Shown: one piece after another, positions 58,294 to 64,000 of the stretch | Layout: each line of letters begins with the position of its first letter | Position numbering within the stretch: position 1 is the stretch's first letter | DNA from: Verrucomicrobiales bacterium | GTDB lineage: Bacteria > Verrucomicrobiota > Verrucomicrobiia > Verrucomicrobiales > V1-33 | Direction: 5' to 3' | DNA length: 64,000 nt | NCBI GenBank assembly: GCA_028293125.1 | Contig: JAQGPJ010000010.1 | Coordinates: 62,001 to 126,000, forward strand | Translations under genes and position numbers: made by a program | The notes under the pieces: model-generated | Database searches by the model: none | Seen by the model: the letters and a program-made list of their open reading frames with translations, nothing else | What the model was told of the DNA's origin: nothing

Positions 58294-61200
58294 ATGTCCC
58301 TGCCCATCTCCTCCCCAGCCGGAGCGCTAACCGCAGCGCTGGCTTTGGCTCTGGCGCTCACCGCCTCCGCCGGAGCGGCGGACAAGGTGCTGATCTCCGA
58401 ATTCATGGCTTCGAACACGAAGTCCCGCAACCTCACCAACCAGCCGATGGTGGATGAGAACAAAAGTTACGAGGACTGGATTGAGGTTTACAATGCGGGA
58501 ACGGAAGCTGTGAATCTTGGCGGCTGGGCTCTGACAGACAATCCCTCCAAACTGCGGAAGTGGACCTTTCCGCCCTGGGTGCTGAATGCCGGCGCGCGTT
58601 TGGTGGTCTGGGCCTCCAACAAGGACCGCACCGATCCCTCCGCCCCTCTGCACACCAATTTCAAAATCAGCAGCGGCGGGGGATACCTGGCGCTTGTGAA
58701 GCGGGACGGCGTGACGGTCTCCCACGAGTGGGCTCCGGCCTACCCGCCCATGGCACCGGATATGTCCTACGGCCTCAGCATGGACGGCACGCAGCCCGTC
58801 TTTTTCTCGACCGTGTCCGGCTCCACACCTCCAACGCCTGGAGGGCCCAACGGCGCGGGTTCGGCCACCATCCCGCCGCTGGTGCTGGATGTGCCGGAGA
58901 ATCTGCCCGCGCCCGTCATTGGTGAGTTCAGCCAGACCATCACCGCCAGGGTGCTGAAAACCCAGGCCAATGTGACCGGGGTCACCCTGGCTTGGAAAAA
59001 AATGTTCGAGACCGAGGTCACCGCCCCCATGCATGACGACGGGCTGGACGGCGATCTCGCAGTGGGGGACAACATCTGGACCGGTAAAATCACCGGCGTC
59101 ACTCTCGCCGCCGGCCAGATGGTGCGCTGGAAGGTCACGGCCACCGATGAGGAGGGCCGCGTCGGCAAGGCCCCGCCCAACAATATCTCCAACACCGCCG
59201 AAGCCAATGCCTCGGCGGTCTATTACGGCACTGTGGCCGCGGATCCCTCCCTCGCCACGAGCAAACTGCCGGTGCTGCACTGGTTCGCCTTTCCGGTTAA
59301 TACAGGGGACTCCGACACCATCGGGCGCGTTTCCATCAGCTACGGCGGGGAATTTTACGACAATGTGGGAGTCCGGCTGCACGGGCAGTCCACCGCATCC
59401 TTTCTGAAGCGCAGCTACAACCTGAACTTCCCCTCCGACCGCAATTTGCTGCTCGGCGACGGCAGGCGGGTGAAGGACCTGAAACTGCTGTCCAATTATG
59501 CGGACAAAACCAAAGCCCGGAACACCCTGGCTTACGAAATGTACCGCGAGGCCGGCGTGGCCGCGCATTTCGCCTTTCCTGTCCGGGTGCAGCGGAATGG
59601 TGCCTTTTACGCCATTTCCGATGCTGTGGAGGATGCCGATGAGAGCTTTCTGGAGCGTGCCGGCCTGAATCCCCAGGGAGCGCTATACAAGCTTTACGCC
59701 CCCCTCGCCAGCGGGCTGGTGGCCGGGGAAAGCGGTTATGAGAAAAAGACCAGGGAGACCGAGCCCTCGACCGAGCTCAACGCGCTCGCCAGCGGGCTGA
59801 ACATGAGCGGTGAGAACCGGCTTAAGTTCGGCTATGACAACATTGACCTGCCGGCCACCGTCAATGCCCTGGCCGCGCTGAACATGACCAGCAACAACGA
59901 CACCGGCCACAAAAACTACTATCTTTTCCGGGACAGCGGGCGCACGGATGAATGGCGGCTTCTGCCGTGGGATGTGGACCTGTCCTTCGGGCACAACTGG
60001 ACCGGGACCTACAACTATTTCGACGACGCTCTGAACGTCAACAATGACGCCAGTCCCAACAGTGCTCCGGGGAGCGGCAATATTTTTTTCCGGTTTGGTT
60101 ATTTCGGGGCCGCTTTTCCTTCCGCCATCTCGGACATGTATCTGCGGCGGCTGAGCACGCTGCGGAATAAATTTATCGCCCAGACCGGCACCACCGACTG
60201 GGTGTCGCGGCGCTTCAATGAAATGGCCAATCTGCTGGATCCCGAGGATGTGGCCTCCTCCGATGCGGATCTTGATACCGCGAAGTGGACGGCTCCTGCA
60301 TGGAAACTAAGCACTGCCGCCGGCGGCAATTCCCCCTTTCGCCTCAACAACACCCGACAGGAAACCGCCCGCGTGCTGAGTGACTACCTGACCGTGCGGC
60401 GCAAATATCTCTACACCACCATGACCAGCCTGCCGGCGGCGCAGCCGGAGGCTCCGCCGCTGACCTTCGGCATGGTGGATTTCAACCCCGGCGGTCCTGA
60501 CAGCCAGAATCAGGAGTATTTCACCATCATCAACCCCACCAATCTGGCAATCGATGTCAGTGGCTGGAAAATCAGCGGCGGGGTGGGTTTTGTGATTCCC
60601 TCCGGCACCGTCATTCCCTCAACCGTGCGGGCGACGGCGGCGGATCCGGACCGCAACAAGCTGTTTGTCGCCCGCAACGCCAAGGGGTTCCGGGCCCGCA
60701 CGGTTTCGCCAAAGCAGGGGGAGAAGCGGTTTGTGGTCAGCGGCTACGATGGCCAGCTGTCCGCCCGGGGCGAAAGTCTGGAGCTGCGCACGGACAAGGA
60801 TGTGCTGATCACCTCGACCTCATGGCCCTCAACTCCCACCGCCGCCCAACAGAGTCTGCGGATTGCGGAAATCAATTATGCGCCGCTGGACCCCACCGCC
60901 GCCGAACTGGCGGTGCTGCCGGAAGCGCTGCCGACGGATTTTGAATTCATCGAGCTTCTCAACACCGGGACCACACCGCTGGACCTGAGCGGTGCCAAAT
61001 TCACGGAAGGCGTCAGCTTCACCATTCCCGCAGGCATCACCCTGGCGGGCGGGCAGCGGCTGGTGGTGGCCGCCAATGTGGCGGCCTTCAACGTGCGCTA
61101 CCCCGGCATGTTCGCCGTGGGCGACTGGATCGGCCGCCTCGACAACAGCGGCGAGCGGATTCAGCTGATCGACCCGGCAGGTGAGGCGGTGCTGGACTTC

Positions 61201-61761
61201 TCCTACTCCGGCGACTGGTATCCGGCAGTTAAAAACAGCGGACAGAGCCTGGTGGCTGGCGACCCTGTCAATACGCCTTGGAATGGCTGGGAGGCCGCCG
61301 CCCGCTGGGCGGCCAGTGCCGCCCCCGGGGGCACACCTGGGAAATCGGAGAATGCCGCCCCCGGCATGACTTATGAGCTTTGGAAATCCCGTCTGCCCGC
61401 TCCCGGCAACACGACTGTGGGGGAACCAGGTGCCGACTCGGATCAGGATGGACTGACCAATCTCGCCGAGTATGTGCTGGCAACGGATCCCGTCAGCGTC
61501 GGAGCGCGTCCCGCCGTGGATGCCCTTCAGGTTATGGCAGGAGGCCAGTTCTATCCTGCCATCCGCTGGCTGCGCATCGCCAATGTCACGGACGCCTCCG
61601 TCACCGTGCAGACCTCCCCTGATCTCTCCAGCTGGGCGGATGCCGCCACGGTGCCCGCCGGAGCTCCGGTGGATCATGGCAACGGCACGGAAACCGTGAC
61701 TGTGCGCCTGACAACTCCGGCCCCCTCAAAATTCTGGCTGCGGCTGAAAATCGTGAAGTGA
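58294..61761 (+). CDS. Giant secreted CotH-kinase/lamin-tail-domain protein, second copy type
   Basis: This 1155-residue protein has a signal peptide ('LALALALTASAGAA'). A lamin-tail domain (about 30-140) has 'ISEFMASNTKSRNLTN' and 'DWIEVYNAGTEAVNLGGWAL'. A short Ig-like stretch follows with 'MHDDGLDGDLAVGDNIWTG'. The CotH domain (about 350-700) has 'VGVRLHGQSTASFLKRSYNL', 'LLSNYADKTKARNTLAYEM' and 'EWRLLPWDVDLSFGHN', the last probably carrying the metal-binding Asp. Two further lamin-tail-like units ('YFTIINPTNLAIDVSGW' and 'FEFIELLNTGTTPLDLSG') precede the C-terminal module, which ends 'FWLRLKIVK'. It shares architecture with the left CotH protein but is far diverged. ATG 58294 is chosen for the signal peptide. 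Confidence 0.87.
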   Translation: MSLPISSPAGALTAALALALALTASAGAADKVLISEFMASNTKSRNLTNQPMVDENKSYEDWIEVYNAGTEAVNLGGWALTDNPSKLRKWTFPPWVLNAGARLVVWASNKDRTDPSAPLHTNFKISSGGGYLALVKRDGVTVSHEWAPAYPPMAPDMSYGLSMDGTQPVFFSTVSGSTPPTPGGPNGAGSATIPPLVLDVPENLPAPVIGEFSQTITARVLKTQANVTGVTLAWKKMFETEVTAPMHDDGLDGDLAVGDNIWTGKITGVTLAAGQMVRWKVTATDEEGRVGKAPPNNISNTAEANASAVYYGTVAADPSLATSKLPVLHWFAFPVNTGDSDTIGRVSISYGGEFYDNVGVRLHGQSTASFLKRSYNLNFPSDRNLLLGDGRRVKDLKLLSNYADKTKARNTLAYEMYREAGVAAHFAFPVRVQRNGAFYAISDAVEDADESFLERAGLNPQGALYKLYAPLASGLVAGESGYEKKTRETEPSTELNALASGLNMSGENRLKFGYDNIDLPATVNALAALNMTSNNDTGHKNYYLFRDSGRTDEWRLLPWDVDLSFGHNWTGTYNYFDDALNVNNDASPNSAPGSGNIFFRFGYFGAAFPSAISDMYLRRLSTLRNKFIAQTGTTDWVSRRFNEMANLLDPEDVASSDADLDTAKWTAPAWKLSTAAGGNSPFRLNNTRQETARVLSDYLTVRRKYLYTTMTSLPAAQPEAPPLTFGMVDFNPGGPDSQNQEYFTIINPTNLAIDVSGWKISGGVGFVIPSGTVIPSTVRATAADPDRNKLFVARNAKGFRARTVSPKQGEKRFVVSGYDGQLSARGESLELRTDKDVLITSTSWPSTPTAAQQSLRIAEINYAPLDPTAAELAVLPEALPTDFEFIELLNTGTTPLDLSGAKFTEGVSFTIPAGITLAGGQRLVVAANVAAFNVRYPGMFAVGDWIGRLDNSGERIQLIDPAGEAVLDFSYSGDWYPAVKNSGQSLVAGDPVNTPWNGWEAAARWAASAAPGGTPGKSENAAPGMTYELWKSRLPAPGNTTVGEPGADSDQDGLTNLAEYVLATDPVSVGARPAVDALQVMAGGQFYPAIRWLRIANVTDASVTVQTSPDLSSWADAATVPAGAPVDHGNGTETVTVRLTTPAPSKFWLRLKIVK

Positions 61762-61899
61762 GCGGTTCAGCCCCTTGGGGGAGAGCGGCCCGAATCAGCA
61801 TGTGCACCGCACTTTCCACTGGACCAGGCGCTAGGGGACGCGGGCACGTGCGTAATTCCGCATTTCCATCGGCGTTCTCCGCCAGTTGAATGCGGTATC

Positions 61900-64000
61900 A
61901 TGTCACTTCCTGATCCCATGCCTCTGAGATCCATTCTGCCCCGCTGGTTTTTCCCCGGCCTGCGGCGGTGGGTGGCCGGGACTCCCTTTTTTGTGCGCTG
62001 GCCGCTGTGGCTGATGGGATGGGGCATTCTGCTGGGCGGGCTGGCTCTGGCGGGACTGGATATCGTTTACAGCTCCCTTGCGCGGAAGTATGACCTTGAG
62101 CAGCTGGGAAAGATGCCGGCCCGCAGTGAAATTTACGACGCCCGCGGACAGGTGCTGGGGCGGCTGCACGGGGAGAACCGCACCCTTGTTCCGCTGTCCG
62201 CCGTCTCACCCTTTTTTCTGAAGGCGCTGCTGGCTCGGGAGGACAACCGCTTTTACGAGCACGGCGGGGTGGATTACCAAGGGGTGCTGCGGGCCATGGT
62301 GCGCATGGCCAAAGACCCGAACGTCAGGCAGGGAGCCAGCACCATCACCATGCAGCTGGCCCGCAACAGCTTCAATCTGACACGGGAGAAGTCCATCAGC
62401 CGCAAGATCATGGAGATCGCCATCACACGGCGCATCGAGGCCCACCGCACCAAGGACCAGATCCTGGAGCTGTATGTGAACCGGATTTTTTTCGGCACCG
62501 GCATCTTCGGCGTGGAGCGGGCCGCTCAGGGGTACTTTGGCAAAGCCGCCAAGGATCTGACTCCTGATGAGGGAGCCATGCTGGCGGCGATCATCCGCGG
62601 TCCCAATAAGTTTTCACCCTTCCGTCATTATGATATTGCGATAAGCGGCCGCGATATGGTGCTGGACCGCATGGTGACCGTGGGCAGCCTGTCGCCGGAT
62701 GAGGCTGAAAGAATCAAAAAGGTTAAAACCAAAGTCATGCCGGAGCCGCCGCCGGCGCTGGACACCTGGGCCATCAATGCGGTGCGGCGGAATCTGGACA
62801 AGCTGTTGGGGGAGGAGGAAATCGACGACGGCGGCCTGAAAATCTACACCACGCTGGAGCCCACGCTTCAGGCCGCCGCCGAGCAGGCTTTGGAGAAGCA
62901 GCTTTCGTCTGTTGAAAGGGTCAAAGGCTACCAGCATCAGACGCCTGCCATTTATCAAAAATTGGTGGACCGCGGCCTGGCGGTGGAGCCGGAGTATCTT
63001 CAGGGAGCGGTCATGCTTCTGGAGAACACCACCGGGGCCATCCGCGCGGTGGTGGGCGGGCGGAATATCGGGCACAGCGGCTACAACCGCGCCTTTCTGT
63101 CCAAACGCACCGTGGGCTCCACTTTCAAACCGCTGGTTTACGCGGCCGCGGTTGAGCATGCGGGACTGCTGCCCGACCAGCTGATCAGCGACGCGGAGCT
63201 GAAACCGGGGGAAATCCGCTCCGCCGACGGTGGAGATTTCAGTCCGGCAAATTCCGACAACACTTTCACCGGCCTGCAGCGGGCGTGGTGGGGGCTGGCC
63301 AAATCCCGGAACACCATGGCGGTGAGGATCGGTGAGATGGCGGGGGTGGACACCGTGAAAACCCTGTCAGACACCGCCGGCCTGAAATTCATCGAGGGAC
63401 GGTCGCCGCAGATTTACCTGGGCAATCTGGGAGCCACCTTGGAGAGTGTCACCAGCGCCTATTCCCTCTTCGGCAATGGCGGGCAGCGTTGCCGCCCTTT
63501 TCTGATCGACCGCATTGAGAACAGCGACGGCGAACTGGTGTACCGCAGCGGCATCATCGCCTACGAGGTGGTGTCCCCGGGCACAGCGTGGCTGACCACC
63601 GTCATGATGCGCCGGGTAATGGAGCCCGGAGGGACGGCGGCGGCGGTAAGGGAGTCCGGATACAAAACCCAGGCCGCCGGTAAAACCGGCACCACGGATG
63701 ACTATCATGACGCCTGGTTTGCAGGATTCACCAACCGTCTGACCTGCGGGGTGTGGGTGGGGCTGGATGATCCTGCGCGCATCATCCATCAGGGGTACGG
63801 CAGCCGGCTGGCTCTGCCGGTATGGGGATCCGTCATGCGCGCGGCGGAGAAACTTGGCTACAAACCTGCTCCGGAGTGGCCGCGTCCGCCCGGCATGCGC
63901 CGTGTCAGTGTATGCACATTGTCAGGTTCGCAGGCCGGTGCGGGATGCGGCCGGTATGCCGCGGACATGGAGCTGCCGGCCTCCCACATCCCCCGGCAAG
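61900..64000 (+). CDS. mrcA: Penicillin-binding protein 1A, bifunctional transglycosylase/transpeptidase (3' partial)
   Basis: An open frame of 700 codons runs from ATG 61900 to the window end without a stop. A cytoplasmic basic stretch and membrane helix (about 36-53, 'WLMGWGILLGGLALAGLDIV') come first. The GT51 glycosyltransferase domain (about 85-250) has the catalytic Glu in 'AREDNRFYEHGGVD', 'GASTITMQLARN' and 'IFFGTGIFGVERAAQGYFGK'. The transpeptidase domain (about 330-640) has the S-x-x-K motif in 'VGSTFKPLVY', S-R-N in 'AKSRNTMAV' and K-T-G-T. The tail has two Cys around 'CTLSGSQAGAGC', as in other class A PBPs. It polymerises and cross-links peptidoglycan. An alternative ATG is at 61918. 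Only a short C-terminal part is missing. Confidence 0.96.
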   Translation, partial: MSLPDPMPLRSILPRWFFPGLRRWVAGTPFFVRWPLWLMGWGILLGGLALAGLDIVYSSLARKYDLEQLGKMPARSEIYDARGQVLGRLHGENRTLVPLSAVSPFFLKALLAREDNRFYEHGGVDYQGVLRAMVRMAKDPNVRQGASTITMQLARNSFNLTREKSISRKIMEIAITRRIEAHRTKDQILELYVNRIFFGTGIFGVERAAQGYFGKAAKDLTPDEGAMLAAIIRGPNKFSPFRHYDIAISGRDMVLDRMVTVGSLSPDEAERIKKVKTKVMPEPPPALDTWAINAVRRNLDKLLGEEEIDDGGLKIYTTLEPTLQAAAEQALEKQLSSVERVKGYQHQTPAIYQKLVDRGLAVEPEYLQGAVMLLENTTGAIRAVVGGRNIGHSGYNRAFLSKRTVGSTFKPLVYAAAVEHAGLLPDQLISDAELKPGEIRSADGGDFSPANSDNTFTGLQRAWWGLAKSRNTMAVRIGEMAGVDTVKTLSDTAGLKFIEGRSPQIYLGNLGATLESVTSAYSLFGNGGQRCRPFLIDRIENSDGELVYRSGIIAYEVVSPGTAWLTTVMMRRVMEPGGTAAAVRESGYKTQAAGKTGTTDDYHDAWFAGFTNRLTCGVWVGLDDPARIIHQGYGSRLALPVWGSVMRAAEKLGYKPAPEWPRPPGMRRVSVCTLSGSQAGAGCGRYAADMELPASHIPRQ

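Noticed and set aside
1..64000. tRNA, rRNA, CRISPR array, insertion sequence or prophage
   Set aside because: Reading the intergenic gaps showed no tRNA-like T-loop/acceptor pattern, no regularly spaced repeats, and no transposase or integrase motifs among the proteins.

Overview
The window is a G+C-rich bacterial chromosome segment. Its gene families point to the phylum Verrucomicrobiota (family Verrucomicrobiaceae or a close relative). The evidence is a DUF1549/DUF1553 - DUF1501 - c-type cytochrome/LRR operon, a giant PVC-type heme-binding CxxCH protein, several very large secreted proteins with lamin-tail and CotH domains, a SMUG1-type uracil-DNA glycosylase, and many starts without a clear Shine-Dalgarno sequence. 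Taxonomy is inferred from families only. I saw no rRNA, tRNA, CRISPR array, transposase or phage gene.

Layout. 1-1656: end of a type II secretion/type IV pilus inner-membrane platform gene (GspF/PilC) and a pseudopilin. 1657-2303: gene-free. 2304-4199: secreted beta-helix protein. 4423-12277: a minus-strand cluster SWIM zinc finger -> DUF5691 -> MoxR AAA ATPase -> 51-codon small ORF -> DUF5682 -> VWA protein. 12487-18004: GT87-type membrane glycosyltransferase, SMUG1 glycosylase, glutamate racemase (murI), and a transmembrane Ser/Thr kinase with a zinc ribbon. 18318-24094: secreted LamG/ASH-type protein, SDR oxidoreductase, small Cys-rich protein, Dps with a Fur/PerR-like box, a membrane protein and dihydrofolate reductase. 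24286-28683: PVC heme protein and its SGNH-like partner.

28934-40593 is a plus-strand run: D-threonine aldolase/D-serine dehydratase-like enzyme, GntP-family permease, M19 dipeptidase, PQQ-type sugar dehydrogenase with two heme motifs, and a complete oligopeptide ABC transporter (oppABCDF-like). It reads as a scavenging island for peptides and D-amino acids. 40680-43307: amino acid permease and MidA-type methyltransferase. 43400-47805: the DUF1549/DUF1501/cytochrome-LRR operon. 48004-49858: queG and aroK. 49982-61761: a 12-kb locus of three giant secreted proteins, two CotH/lamin-tail proteins flanking one with three copies of an unnamed domain joined by Asp-rich Ca-binding-type repeats. 61900-64000: PBP1A, cut by the window end.

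The most unusual material is: (1) the MoxR/VWA/SWIM/DUF5682/DUF5691 cluster with its extra small ORF; (2) a C-terminal module ending in a Y-R or W-L-R motif shared by five large secreted proteins, which may be a sorting or anchoring domain; (3) the three-copy domain protein; (4) the peptide/D-amino-acid island; (5) a perfect 14-bp hairpin just before the second CotH gene and a PerR-like operator before dps.
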